Shown: positions 9,427 through 18,369 of the stretch, piece after piece | Numbering within the stretch: the first letter of the stretch is position 1 | Layout of the letters: the number at the start of each line of letters is the position of its first letter | Source of the DNA: Cupriavidus campinensis | Lineage (GTDB): Bacteria > Pseudomonadota > Gammaproteobacteria > Burkholderiales > Burkholderiaceae | Assembly (NCBI RefSeq): GCF_905397395.1 | Contig: NZ_CAJPVH010000004.1 | Coordinates: forward strand, 124,001-188,000 | DNA: 64,000 nucleotides | Direction of reading: 5' to 3' | Made by a program: the position numbers and the translations under genes | The notes under the pieces: model-generated | Database searches by the model: none | What the model was told of the DNA's origin: nothing | The model's input: only the letters and a program-made list of their open reading frames with translations

Positions 9427-10875
9427 ATGTGGCGCAAGGTGCGGCGCTGGCTCTACCTGATCCATCGCTGGATGGGGATCGCCGGCTGCCTGTTGATCGC
9501 GATGTGGTTCGGCTCGGGGCTGGTGATGATGTACATCGGCTTTCCCGTGCTGACCGAGGCGGAGCGGCTGGCTGGCCTGCCGCCGCTTGATGTGCGCGCG
9601 GTGGCTACGACGCCGGATGCCGCCATGGCGGCGGCCGGGCTGTCCAGTTTCCCGCGCAGCCTGCGGCTTGAGATGGCGGGTGACCTGCCCGTTTATCGCA
9701 TGGTCGATGACAAGGGGCGACCTCATACCGTGGCGGCAACTGATGGTCGCGTCATCGGGGCCGTCGATGCGGCCACGGCGCAGGGCACTGCCCAGCGGTT
9801 CGCCGGCAAGCCCGCGCGCTGGATCGAGACCGCCGAACGCGACCAGTGGACCGTGCCGAACGGCCTCAACGCGTGGCGCCCGCTGCACCGCATCGCCATC
9901 GATGATGGACGCGGCACCGAGCTATATGTCTCGGCCAAGACCGGCGAGGTCATGCGCGATACCCATCGCACCGAGCGGTTCTGGAACTGGCTCGGCGCGG
10001 TGCCGCACTGGTTGTATTTCACGCCAATCCGCAAGGACCCGCCGCTGTGGCGCCAGGTTGTGTTGTGGACGTCCGGTCCCTGTGTGGTGGTGGCCATCAC
10101 CGGCGTCTGGATCGGCTGGCTGCGGCTGCGCGTGCGGCGGCGCTTCGCGCACGGCAGCACGGCGGGTGTATCGCCATACCATGGCTGGATGGCGTGGCAT
10201 CACGTGGCCGGGCTTGCCGGCGCGTTGTTCCTGCTGGGTTGGCTGATCTCGGGATGGCTCTCCGTCAATCCGAACCAGTGGTTCAACGGGCGCGGCTTCG
10301 ACGGCGCGGCCTTGCAGCGCTACGCCGGGCATGCCAGGGCCTCGTTCCCCGCGCCGGACTGGCTCGGCATGCTGGCAGACGGCGGCGCCCGGGAGATCCG
10401 CATGACCTGGGTGGGCAACGTCCCCGCGTTGCAGGTGGCCTCTGGCCAGGGCGAGATCACGGTCCTCGATCCGCGCAGCGGTGCGCCGGTGCACTGGGAC
10501 CGGGCCATGCTGACGCGAACTGCCGGCACCCTGATGCCAGACGCCAAGGTCGTGGCCAGCTTCCTGCAAACGGACGCCGATACCTACTGGTATAGCCACC
10601 ACAACGCGCGCAGGTTGCCCGTATTGCGGTTGACCTTCGACGACGCCGACCACACCTGGGCCTATGTCGATCCATCGACGGGTCAGGTCATTGGCCGGAG
10701 TGACGATAGCCGCCGCCTCTACCGCTGGGTGTTCAATGCTGCACACCGCTATGACTTCGCTTCGCTCACGCAGCAGCGCCCGGCGTGGGATGTGGTGATG
10801 TGGGTGCTGTCGATGGCAGGGCTGGTGATGTCGGTCAGCGGGGTCGTGGTGGGCTGGAGGCGGCTGCGACGCTGA
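9427..10875 (+). CDS. PepSY-associated membrane protein (PiuB/FoxB-like)
   Basis: A 482-aa inner-membrane protein with four clear hydrophobic helices: about residues 10-40 (IHRWMGIAGCLLIAMWFGSG), 205-235, 255-280 (WHHVAGLAGALFLLGW) and the last 25 residues (WVLSMAGLVMSVSGVVVGW). PepSY-like segments lie between them. Paired histidines in the helices could bind heme. Relatives next to siderophore receptors are proposed to reduce or release iron after uptake. Here the gene follows the riboswitch-controlled receptor with a 9-base gap and is probably co-transcribed. Whether it acts on a ferric siderophore, a corrinoid or cobalt cannot be told from the sequence. Confidence 0.83.
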   Translation: MWRKVRRWLYLIHRWMGIAGCLLIAMWFGSGLVMMYIGFPVLTEAERLAGLPPLDVRAVATTPDAAMAAAGLSSFPRSLRLEMAGDLPVYRMVDDKGRPHTVAATDGRVIGAVDAATAQGTAQRFAGKPARWIETAERDQWTVPNGLNAWRPLHRIAIDDGRGTELYVSAKTGEVMRDTHRTERFWNWLGAVPHWLYFTPIRKDPPLWRQVVLWTSGPCVVVAITGVWIGWLRLRVRRRFAHGSTAGVSPYHGWMAWHHVAGLAGALFLLGWLISGWLSVNPNQWFNGRGFDGAALQRYAGHARASFPAPDWLGMLADGGAREIRMTWVGNVPALQVASGQGEITVLDPRSGAPVHWDRAMLTRTAGTLMPDAKVVASFLQTDADTYWYSHHNARRLPVLRLTFDDADHTWAYVDPSTGQVIGRSDDSRRLYRWVFNAAHRYDFASLTQQRPAWDVVMWVLSMAGLVMSVSGVVVGWRRLRR

Positions 10876-11013
10876 CGGGATAATCCGTCCACAAGCTAGG
10901 GTTACCACGGATCGGTTCTCTATCCTCTTGATTCGCCTGGTTTTTCCTACGTTAAGTGATTTTCGCCTAACTCCTGCACGCCCCACGCGGCTTGCCACGC
11001 GCTTGGAATCGCG

Positions 11014-11033
11014 CATAATGCAAACGTTTGCAT
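11014..11033 (+). promoter_or_regulatory. -10 element and LacI-type operator (site 1)
   Basis: ATGCAAACGTTTGCAT (11018-11033) is a perfect 16-bp palindrome typical of LacI/GalR operators. It touches a possible -10 box, CATAAT (11014-11019), that lies 16 bp after TTGCCA (10992-10997). It lies 11 bases before the dioxygenase start, just upstream of the AAGGAGA ribosome site. Its 14-bp core recurs before the porin gene at 15080. A bound repressor would cover the start of transcription. Confidence 0.8.
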
Positions 11034-11044
11034 AAGGAGACGGT

Positions 11045-11983
11045 ATGGAAACACCACAGTCCAACCCAGCCCAGAAGCCTGTCAGCGCATCGAGCCTGAT
11101 CGAGAACGAATGGTCAGTCACGGAAGTGGTCAGGCGGGCGATGGCGCAGACGGAAGACCCCCGCCTGCGCACGGTGATGGCAGCGCTGGTCAAGCACCTG
11201 CACGACTTCCTGCGCGAAGTCCGGCCGACCGACGAGGAGTTCGAGATGGGGCTCGAATTTATCGCCGCGCTTGGGCACGCCACACACGCCACGAATAACG
11301 AAGTTGTGCTTGCGGCCGATGTGCTTGGCCTGTCCACGCTGGTCACCACCATGAACAACGGCACAAGCGAAGGGCGCACGCCCGGCGCATTGCTGGGGCC
11401 GTTCTATCGCGCCCATGCGCCGCATTACGCGTGCGGCGACTGCGTGGTGCAAGATGACGCACCGGGATTGCCGCTGTTCGTCAGTGGCACGGTTCGCGGT
11501 ACCGATGGCGCGCCGATACCGGGTGCGGTCGTGGAGGTCTGGCAAGCGTCGCCGGTTGGCCTCTATGACAACCAGGACCCGAAACAGCCCGACCGCAACT
11601 TGCGCGGCCTGTTCCACACCCATGCCGATGGCGGCTATTACTTCCGTACAGTGCGGCCCGCGGGCTATCCCGTGCCCACGGACGGCCCTGTAGGCAAGCT
11701 GCTGGCCGCCCAGAACCGGCATCCCTACCGTCCCGCGCATATTCATTTCATCGTGGCCGCACCAGGCTATCGCACGCTGGTGACGCAGGTGTTTGCCGAT
11801 GATTCCGACATCCTCGAAACCGATGTCACGTTCGGCGTGCACCGCCAGCTCGTGGGCGCGTTCCGGCTGGTTGAAGCTGGCCGCAGCCCCTGGGGCGACC
11901 TGCCGGCGCCGTTCTACACCATGGCGTTCGATTTCGCGCTCGAACCCGGGGAGCAAACCTTCCCGAAGCCGCCCATCGACTGA
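11045..11983 (+). CDS. Intradiol ring-cleavage dioxygenase (hydroxyquinol/catechol 1,2-dioxygenase family)
   Basis: A 312-aa non-heme Fe(III) dioxygenase with the N-terminal helical dioxygenase domain (about residues 25-95) and the catalytic beta-sandwich. The four iron ligands are visible: Tyr in GLYDNQDP, Tyr in GGYYFRTVRP, and two His in RPAHIHF. The strong AAGGAGA ribosome site at 11034 supports the start. The family opens 1,2-dihydroxylated rings. The length and the linked maleylacetate reductase favour hydroxyquinol (1,2,4-trihydroxybenzene) giving maleylacetate, but catechol or a substituted catechol is not excluded. It is the first gene behind the LacI-type operator and leads a run of five tightly spaced genes. 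Confidence 0.88.
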   Translation: METPQSNPAQKPVSASSLIENEWSVTEVVRRAMAQTEDPRLRTVMAALVKHLHDFLREVRPTDEEFEMGLEFIAALGHATHATNNEVVLAADVLGLSTLVTTMNNGTSEGRTPGALLGPFYRAHAPHYACGDCVVQDDAPGLPLFVSGTVRGTDGAPIPGAVVEVWQASPVGLYDNQDPKQPDRNLRGLFHTHADGGYYFRTVRPAGYPVPTDGPVGKLLAAQNRHPYRPAHIHFIVAAPGYRTLVTQVFADDSDILETDVTFGVHRQLVGAFRLVEAGRSPWGDLPAPFYTMAFDFALEPGEQTFPKPPID

Positions 11984-12015
11984 CGATCCAATCCTCTTCC
12001 ACTCATCAACAGACC

Positions 12016-12765
12016 ATGACTCCTTCCCCTCTCTCCGGCAAGGTTGCCGTGATTATCGGCGGCACTGGCGGCATCGGCTTCGCCACGGGCAGGGCGCTGG
12101 CCGATATCGGCGCCAGTGTCGTGCTGACCGGGCGCGATGCGGACCGCACGGCAAGTGCCGTGAACGCGTTGCCAGCGGGCAACCATCTGGCGGCACGCGC
12201 GGAAGTCGGCGACAGCGCCACATTGCGTCAGCTTGCCGACGACGTGCATCACCACTATGGCCGCGCGGATATTCTCGTCAACACGTCAGGCTTCACGCGT
12301 GCAATTCCGCATGGGGATCTAGACGCCCTAGACGATGCCCTGATCGACGAGATGTTCGCCATTAACTGGCGCGGCCAGTTCGCGGCAATTCGGGCGTTCG
12401 CGCCGTTGCTGCGCGCCAATGGCGACGGCCTGGTCGTCAACGTGGGATCCATTGCGGGGCGCACCGGACAGGGCAGCAACGTGGCGTACTGCGCCGTAAA
12501 GGCCGGGCTGGATGTCATGGCGATGTCGCTCGGTCGCGCATTGGCACCGGCCATCCGAGTGCTCAACGTCTCTCCGGGCGTCGTCGACACGGGCTTCGTG
12601 CCGGGCCGCGACAGCAGCTTCAATGACCGCGCGGCGAGCACCACGCCGCTGCGCCGTATCGGCCAAGCACAGGACGTGGCGGACGCCATCATCGCGTGCG
12701 CCACCTCGCTGCGCTTTGCCACAGGCACCACCATCGTCGTCGACGGTGGCCGCCAGCTCGGCTGA
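12016..12765 (+). CDS. SDR-family NAD(P)-dependent oxidoreductase
   Basis: A 249-aa short-chain dehydrogenase. The Rossmann start is GGTGGIGFATG (about residues 15-25), the NNAG equivalent reads NTSGF, and the catalytic Ser and Tyr-x3-Lys are in GSIAGRTG and YCAVK. The gene follows the dioxygenase by 32 bases and belongs to the LacI-controlled run. It probably oxidises or reduces a hydroxyl or keto group of the pathway substrate, for instance to produce the aromatic ring-cleavage substrate. The exact substrate is unknown. Confidence 0.87.
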   Translation: MTPSPLSGKVAVIIGGTGGIGFATGRALADIGASVVLTGRDADRTASAVNALPAGNHLAARAEVGDSATLRQLADDVHHHYGRADILVNTSGFTRAIPHGDLDALDDALIDEMFAINWRGQFAAIRAFAPLLRANGDGLVVNVGSIAGRTGQGSNVAYCAVKAGLDVMAMSLGRALAPAIRVLNVSPGVVDTGFVPGRDSSFNDRAASTTPLRRIGQAQDVADAIIACATSLRFATGTTIVVDGGRQLG

Positions 12766-12804
12766 GCTCCTGATCTTCTTTTCCCATCCCTCGCTCAACT
12801 GACC

Positions 12805-13689
12805 ATGCACGCACGCAAGACGATCATCACCTGTGCTGTGACCGGCAACATCGTCACGCCTGAACAGCATCCGGGGCTTCCCGTCACGCCCGCCCAGATT
12901 GCCGATGCCGCGCTCGAAGCGGCGGAAGCCGGCGCCGCAGCCGCCCATATCCATGTGCGAGATCCGGAAACGGGCCGGCCGTCGATGTCGCTCGACTACT
13001 ACGCCGATGTCATCGACAGGATTCGCGCGAAGCACCGCAGCCTGATCATCAACCTGACCACGGGGCCCGGCGGACGCTTTGTGCCCGATGAAGACGAGCC
13101 ACGCGTGGCGGCCCCTGGTACCACGTTATTGCATCCGCTCAAGCGGGTGGAACATATCGCGGCGCTGCGACCCGATGTCTGTTCCCTCGATCTGAATACG
13201 ATGAACTCGGGCGGCGACGTTGTCATCAATACGCCCGCCAACGTGCGCAAGATGGCAGGCGTCATCCGCAGCGCAGGCGTGATGCCGGAGCTGGAGATCT
13301 TCGATTCCGGTGACCTGAACATGGCGCTCGATTTCATGCGCGAGGGGGTGCTGGACGGCCCCGGCCTGTGGACCTTCGTGCTGGGCGTGAAGTACGGATT
13401 CGCCCCGAGCCCGGAGACCATCTTCTACGCCAGCAGTATGCTGCCGCAGGGTGCGCACTGGTCCGCATTCGGCATTGGCCGCGCCGAGTTCCCGATCGTC
13501 GCCCAGGCCTGGCTCGCGGGCGGCCATGTGCGGGTAGGACTCGAAGACAACATCTATCTGGAGAAGGGCGTACTCGCCCCGAACAATGCCGCGCTGGTGG
13601 CCAAGGCGCGCGACATCGTCAAGTCGCTGGGAGGAGACATCGCTTCGTCATCGGAGGCCCGCACCGTGCTGGGCCTGCGCAACGCCTGA
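12805..13689 (+). CDS. BKACE family beta-keto acid cleavage enzyme (DUF849)
   Basis: A 294-aa TIM-barrel protein of the family named after 3-keto-5-aminohexanoate cleavage enzyme. Family marks include ITCAVTGN at the start, HIHVRDPETGRPS (about residues 50-62) carrying the zinc-binding His pair, and NLTTGPGG. The family reaction is beta-keto acid plus acetyl-CoA giving acetoacetate and a new CoA ester. In this cluster the obvious beta-keto acid is 3-oxoadipate, made from maleylacetate by the reductase at 18370-19455, so this enzyme could yield succinyl-CoA directly. That assignment is inference. Confidence 0.88.
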   Translation: MHARKTIITCAVTGNIVTPEQHPGLPVTPAQIADAALEAAEAGAAAAHIHVRDPETGRPSMSLDYYADVIDRIRAKHRSLIINLTTGPGGRFVPDEDEPRVAAPGTTLLHPLKRVEHIAALRPDVCSLDLNTMNSGGDVVINTPANVRKMAGVIRSAGVMPELEIFDSGDLNMALDFMREGVLDGPGLWTFVLGVKYGFAPSPETIFYASSMLPQGAHWSAFGIGRAEFPIVAQAWLAGGHVRVGLEDNIYLEKGVLAPNNAALVAKARDIVKSLGGDIASSSEARTVLGLRNA

Positions 13690-13725
13690 CATTTTCATTC
13701 ATCGCACACCGCATTCGATATCACC

Positions 13726-14703
13726 ATGAATACCATCCAGGTTCATCAGAAAGCCTCCAGTATCGACACGCTCGAACTCGCATTGACCGGCATGCCGCGT
13801 CCCGAGGCCGGCACGGGCCAGTGCATCATCGAAGTCGCCAGCGCGGGCGTGAACCCCAGCGACGTGAAGGCGACGCTCGGCATGATGCCGCATGCCGTAT
13901 GGCCGCGCACGCCGGGGCGCGACTACGCAGGCGTCGTGATCGACGGCCCCTCGCAGTGGATCGGCCGGCAGGTCTGGGGCAGTGGCGGCGAGCTTGGCAT
14001 TCGTCGCGACGGCACGCATGGCAAGTATCTGCGTATTGGCGTGGACGCAGTGCGCGAGAAGCCGGCGACGCTGTCGCTGCTGGAAGCCGGTGCCGTCGGG
14101 GTGCCGTTCATCACCGCGTATGAGGGCTTGCGCCGCGCCGGCATGCCGGGCGCCGGCAGCACGGTGCTCGTTTGCGGCGGCAATGGCAAGGTAGGCCAGG
14201 CCACGATCCAGATCGCGACCGCACTGGGCGCACGCGTGTTCGCCGTGGAGCGCGGTGCCGAGCCCTACCGTGGTCACGCCAGCGGAACGGTGCGCATGAT
14301 CGATGCCAGCCGGGAGACGCTCTCCGACGTCGTGCGGGAGGAAACCGGCGGGCATGGTGCGGATATCGTCTACAACACGGTGGGCAGCCCCTATTTCGAG
14401 CAGGCGAATCTGGCCATGGCGATTGGCGCCACGCAGGTCTTCATCTCCACGATTGAAAAGCCGGTGCGGTTCGACATCTTCGCGTTCTACCGTGGCCAGC
14501 ACACCTACGTGGGCGTCGATACGCTTGCCATGGACAGCGAAGCCGGCGCAAAGATCCTCGATGCGCTGGCGCCGATGTTCACATCAGGCGCCCTGAAGGC
14601 GTTCCCGGTGCTTCCGGACTACACGTACGCGCTGTCCAATGCACGGGACGCCTATCGCGCCGTGCTGCAAGGCGCCACCGAGCGCGTGGTGCTGACGCCA
14701 TGA
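13726..14703 (+). CDS. MDR-family zinc-independent alcohol dehydrogenase / quinone oxidoreductase-like
   Basis: A 325-aa medium-chain reductase with an N-terminal GroES-like fold (VNPSDVKATLGMMP, about residues 43-56) and an NAD(P)-binding domain with VCGGNGKVGQATIQIA (about 148-163). No structural-zinc cysteine cluster is visible, which is typical of quinone oxidoreductase and enoyl-reductase members. The stop codon overlaps the start of the cupin gene (ATGA at 14700-14703), so the two are translationally coupled. The substrate is unknown. Confidence 0.83.
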   Translation: MNTIQVHQKASSIDTLELALTGMPRPEAGTGQCIIEVASAGVNPSDVKATLGMMPHAVWPRTPGRDYAGVVIDGPSQWIGRQVWGSGGELGIRRDGTHGKYLRIGVDAVREKPATLSLLEAGAVGVPFITAYEGLRRAGMPGAGSTVLVCGGNGKVGQATIQIATALGARVFAVERGAEPYRGHASGTVRMIDASRETLSDVVREETGGHGADIVYNTVGSPYFEQANLAMAIGATQVFISTIEKPVRFDIFAFYRGQHTYVGVDTLAMDSEAGAKILDALAPMFTSGALKAFPVLPDYTYALSNARDAYRAVLQGATERVVLTP

Positions 14704-15062
14704 ATACGACCCGATTCGCACAGGCGCGGGCCTACCATCCCGCCAATCATGAAGGCATGCACTGCCTGCGTCTGCAAGGCCACGAGGCGGGCCCCTCCGA
14801 CGCCCTGTGGCTGGGTGTGTCGATCATCCTGCCGGGCGGCCATACCTCGCTCGACGCCTCGCCGATGGAGAAGCACTACGTCGTGCTGGAGGGCGAGGTC
14901 TGCATCCGCACGCCGGATGAGTCCGTGACGCTCGGGCAGTTCGATTCCGTTCGGCTGGCGCCCGGGGAGGCACGGCAGGTGAGCAATTCCTCCAACCGGC
15001 CCGCGATGCTGCTGCTGGCCATGCCCTATCCGGCCACGACCACGGCCACCGCCAAGCCCTGA
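14700..15062 (+). CDS. Small cupin-domain protein
   Basis: A 120-aa single-domain cupin. The first cupin motif is degenerate (GGHTSLDASPMEKHYVVLEGE, about residues 42-62) and the second reads SVRLAPGEARQVSN. It may bind a metal or a small acid, and could be an isomerase or stabilising partner of the upstream enzymes. It overlaps the upstream reductase by four bases and ends 17 bases before the second LacI-type operator, so it closes the first transcription unit. Confidence 0.8.
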   Translation: MNTTRFAQARAYHPANHEGMHCLRLQGHEAGPSDALWLGVSIILPGGHTSLDASPMEKHYVVLEGEVCIRTPDESVTLGQFDSVRLAPGEARQVSNSSNRPAMLLLAMPYPATTTATAKP

Positions 15063-15079
15063 TTTTTTTGTTGCTCTGC

Positions 15080-15093
15080 TGCAAACGTTTGCA
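15080..15093 (+). promoter_or_regulatory. LacI-type operator (site 2) before the porin gene
   Basis: TGCAAACGTTTGCA is a perfect palindrome and is identical in its 14 bases to the core of the site at 11018-11033. It lies 34 bases before the porin start and upstream of the AGGAGAC ribosome site. It suggests that the porin and Bug receptor genes are controlled by the same repressor as the enzyme genes. Confidence 0.78.
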
Positions 15094-15127
15094 AAGATCC
15101 ACTTCATCACAACACGAGGAGACCCAG

Positions 15128-16237
15128 ATGCAGAGAGTTTTCAGGCGACGTCATGTGATTCCACTGGCGCTGATGTCCACTGTCATCGCCCGGGAAGCGA
15201 TGGCGGAAGACAGCGTGACGATCTACGGCCGGCTCAACACGGCCATCGAGTACTCGCGGGCCAGCACGGCAACGGACGGGACGAAGCTGGGCAGCACCGT
15301 GCGGCAGACCAACAATCGGTCGGTATTCGGCTTCCGGGGCGTGGAGCACCTTGGCGGCTCGCTCCAGGCCGTGTGGCAGATCGAGAGCAACGTCTCGCTG
15401 GACACCGGACAGGGCCAGATTGCGGGCCGCAATACGCGCGTGGGCCTGCAGGGCGACTACGGGCTGCTGTTCATGGGCCACTGGCAGACGCCCTATACCG
15501 AGTCGACGGCGGGCTACGATCCGTACTACCCGACCACCGCCGGCTACATGGCGTTGATCGGCAATGGCTCGACGTCGAGTTCTGACAACGTGCAGGACAC
15601 GAGTTCGTTCGATCGGCGCCAGAAGAACATCATCCAGTACCGCTCGCCGCAACTGGGCGGCGCCAGCCTCTGGCTCGGCTGGGGATTGCCGGAAGAGAAG
15701 ACGACGGTGCCACGCAATCCGGCGCTGTACTCCGCCGCGTTGGTCTACGAGCGAGGCCCGCTCGGCGCCACGATTGCCTATGAAGTCCACTCGCACTACC
15801 AGGCAGCCGGACGCAATGACGATGCGCTGAAGGTAGCCTTGGCCTACCAGCTGTTCCCGGGTACGCGCCTGGCCGCGCTCTATGAACACCTGCACTACCG
15901 CACGGATACGGGCGATCTGCAGCGCAATGGGTACTACGCATCGCTGGTGCAGAAGCTTGGGACCGGCAGCGTGCGGGTGGGGGTGGCCTATGCCGCCAAC
16001 GGCACGGGGTCGTCCACGGACACGATCGGCTTCTTCCGTAGCGGCTCGGAGACCAATGCCATGCAGTTCACGGTGGGCTACGACTACCCGCTATCGAAGC
16101 GCACCGCGCTCTACGCCTACTACAGCCGCATCCATAACAAGAAAAACGCGATCTACGACTTCGCCATCAACGAGCTCGGTGTCAGCGCCGGTGCCGATCC
16201 GCAGACCCTTGCGCTCGGCATGCGGCACTTTTTCTGA
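15128..16237 (+). CDS. Gram-negative general porin
   Basis: A 369-aa trimeric-type porin of the beta-proteobacterial family. The start at 15128 follows an AGGAGAC site. The signal peptide ends in REAMA-ED and is followed by the typical mature N-terminus SVTIYGRLNTAIEYS. Alternating beta-strand sequence and a C-terminal Phe (ALGMRHFF) fit a 16-strand barrel. It sits directly behind LacI-type operator site 2 and is followed by a Bug receptor, so it probably lets the pathway substrate cross the outer membrane. Confidence 0.9.
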   Translation: MQRVFRRRHVIPLALMSTVIAREAMAEDSVTIYGRLNTAIEYSRASTATDGTKLGSTVRQTNNRSVFGFRGVEHLGGSLQAVWQIESNVSLDTGQGQIAGRNTRVGLQGDYGLLFMGHWQTPYTESTAGYDPYYPTTAGYMALIGNGSTSSSDNVQDTSSFDRRQKNIIQYRSPQLGGASLWLGWGLPEEKTTVPRNPALYSAALVYERGPLGATIAYEVHSHYQAAGRNDDALKVALAYQLFPGTRLAALYEHLHYRTDTGDLQRNGYYASLVQKLGTGSVRVGVAYAANGTGSSTDTIGFFRSGSETNAMQFTVGYDYPLSKRTALYAYYSRIHNKKNAIYDFAINELGVSAGADPQTLALGMRHFF

Positions 16238-16274
16238 CGTCCGCGCACGCCATTTGCACCGTGAGGAGACAACC

Positions 16275-17258
16275 ATGAGACGACAGTTTTTCCGCCCCAT
16301 CACCGCCTTTGGGCTGATCGCGGCGCTTTGGCTGCCGCACGCGGCCATCGCGCAATCCCAGTATCCCGCGAAGCCGATCCGGCTGATCGTGCCGTTCTCG
16401 GCAGGCAGCGCCACCGATATCCTGGCGCGCATCATTGGCGGCAAGCTGGGGGAGGGCGGCCAATGGCAGGTGGTGGTGGACAACCGGCCTGGCGCCGGCG
16501 GCACCCTCGGCGCCAGCACGGTTGCCAAGTCGCCGCCTGACGGCTACACGCTGATCCTGGTCTCCGTGGGCCATGCCATCAACGCCACGCTCTATCCGAA
16601 GCTGGGCTACGACACGCTCAAGGACTTCGCGCCGGTGTCGCTGGTCGCTTCGGTGCCCAACGTGCTGGTGGTCAATGCCGCCAGTCCGTACAAGTCGATG
16701 CGCGACATCGTGGCCGCCGCCAAGGCCAAGCCAGGCACCCTGAATTTCGATTCCGCCGGTTCGGGCAGCTCCACGCACCTGAGCGGTGAGATGTTCAAGA
16801 TGCAGGCAGGCATCGACATCGTGCACATTCCGTACAAGGGCACCGGCGAAGCGCTGACGGACGTGATGGCGGGGCGCGGCGACATGATGTTCGCGCCGAC
16901 CGTATCGGCCATGCCGTTCGTCAGGCAAGGCAAGTTGCGCGCGCTGGCCGTGACCACGCCAGCCCGCGCCGGCGCATTGCCCGATGTGCCAACCGTGGCG
17001 GAGGCGGGGCTGCCCGGGTATGCGTTCGATTCGTGGTTCGGCGTACTGGCGCCGGCCGGCACGCCGAAGGAGGTGATCCAGGCGCTCAACACCGAGATCG
17101 GCAAGGCGCTGGCGTCGCCCGATGTGCGCGAGAGGCTGGCCGCGCAGGGGGCCGAGGCACGCGGCAGCACGCCGCAGGAGTTTGCCAGCTATATCCAGGC
17201 CGAAATCGGCAAGCTGGCGCCCGTGGTGAAACAGTCCGGCGTGCGGGCAGGGGAATAG
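16275..17258 (+). CDS. Bug-family periplasmic solute-binding protein (TctC-like), first copy
   Basis: A 327-aa extracytoplasmic receptor. The signal peptide ends in HAAIAQ, followed by the family opening YPAKPIRLIVPFSAGSATD and RPGAGGTLG. The family captures carboxylates for tripartite tricarboxylate transporters. No TctA or TctB membrane genes are in the window, as is common for Bug genes. It follows the porin by 37 bases with a GAGGAGAC ribosome site and likely belongs to the same transcript. Confidence 0.9.
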   Translation: MRRQFFRPITAFGLIAALWLPHAAIAQSQYPAKPIRLIVPFSAGSATDILARIIGGKLGEGGQWQVVVDNRPGAGGTLGASTVAKSPPDGYTLILVSVGHAINATLYPKLGYDTLKDFAPVSLVASVPNVLVVNAASPYKSMRDIVAAAKAKPGTLNFDSAGSGSSTHLSGEMFKMQAGIDIVHIPYKGTGEALTDVMAGRGDMMFAPTVSAMPFVRQGKLRALAVTTPARAGALPDVPTVAEAGLPGYAFDSWFGVLAPAGTPKEVIQALNTEIGKALASPDVRERLAAQGAEARGSTPQEFASYIQAEIGKLAPVVKQSGVRAGE

Positions 17259-17323
17259 CCGGCGCGGCGGCGGCAGGCGCTAGAATGGCGCATTCCAATA
17301 GCCAACGTGGCGTCTGCCTGCCC

Positions 17324-18358
17324 ATGTCCGAGCGCAAACGCGTGACCATCAAGGACCTCGCCGCCGAGGTCGATGTCCACTATTCGACGGTGTCTCGCGT
17401 GATGAACCCCGCCACGCGCCATCTTGTGGCCGAAGAGGTGGCCACGCGAATCCTGAAGCTGGCCGAATTGCGCGGGTTCCGTCCGAACCGCATCGCGGCG
17501 GGGCTGCGTACGCAACGCTCGGGGCTGATCGGCGTGGTGTTGCCGGACATCGCGAATCCGGTGTTCCCGCCCATCCTGGCGGGGATCGAGGCCGTTCTCG
17601 GCAGGCACGGCTATGTGCCCATCGTCGTCAATGCTGGCGTGGAGCGCGCCAGGCAGCGTTTCGTGATCGACCAGTTACTGGCCCGGCAGGTGGAAGGGCT
17701 GGTGCTGGCCACGGCGGAACGCGACGATCCCTTGCTCGACTACTGCTTCCAGCTCGGCATTCCGGTGGTGATGGTGAATCGCGGCGAGCATACCGGCCGG
17801 GCGTCCTGCGTGGTCAGCGACAGCCAGCTGGCGATGGCGCTGACCGTCGATCATCTGGTATCGCTCGGCCACCGCAGCATCGGTCACATCGCCGGTCCCG
17901 CGAGTACCTCCACGGGCGAACTGCGGCGGGAAGGCTTCATGCAGGCGGTCAAACGTCATCGATTGCGGCGCGGTGCGTATGCCGTCGTCGAGGCCGAGAG
18001 CTATACCCGGGAGGCCGGCCGCAGGGCCTGTGCCCAGTTGTTCGAAGCGCTGCCCGGCCTGACCGCCATTGCCGCAGGCAATGATCTCGTGGCCATGGGT
18101 TGCTACGACTTTCTGCGCGAGCGCGGCTTGCGCTGTCCGGAAGACGTCTCCGTGGTGGGCCACAACGATATGCCTTTCGTCGATGCACTGACGCCGCCGC
18201 TGACGACCATTCGCATCCCGGTGCATGACATGGGCGAACAGGCGGCCGAACTGCTGCTGCGCAGGATCGAGAAGCCACAGACTGCCACCGTCGTCATCGA
18301 ATTGCGGCCGGAACTGGTGGTACGCGGCTCCACGGGGGCGCCGCCTGGGCAGGGTTGA
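17324..18358 (+). CDS. LacI-family transcriptional regulator
   Basis: About 344 aa. The N-terminal HTH is clear (RVTIKDLAAEVDVHYSTVSRVMNP), followed by the hinge and a periplasmic-binding-protein-like effector domain (LIGVVLPDIANPVFPPILAG). ATG 17324 is used; an in-frame ATG at 17285 would add 13 residues. The natural targets are the two TGCAAACGTTTGCA palindromes before the dioxygenase and porin genes. LacI regulators normally sense sugars or related ligands, so control of ring-cleavage genes is unusual. The gene converges with the maleylacetate reductase gene, leaving only 11 bases between the stops. Confidence 0.9.
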   Translation: MSERKRVTIKDLAAEVDVHYSTVSRVMNPATRHLVAEEVATRILKLAELRGFRPNRIAAGLRTQRSGLIGVVLPDIANPVFPPILAGIEAVLGRHGYVPIVVNAGVERARQRFVIDQLLARQVEGLVLATAERDDPLLDYCFQLGIPVVMVNRGEHTGRASCVVSDSQLAMALTVDHLVSLGHRSIGHIAGPASTSTGELRREGFMQAVKRHRLRRGAYAVVEAESYTREAGRRACAQLFEALPGLTAIAAGNDLVAMGCYDFLRERGLRCPEDVSVVGHNDMPFVDALTPPLTTIRIPVHDMGEQAAELLLRRIEKPQTATVVIELRPELVVRGSTGAPPGQG

Positions 18359-18369
18359 TCGATGCTTTC

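Noticed and set aside
7378-9888. An 836-aa minus-strand frame
   Set aside because: It lies opposite the TonB-dependent receptor and PepSY genes, both strongly supported; composition is typical of an antisense shadow.
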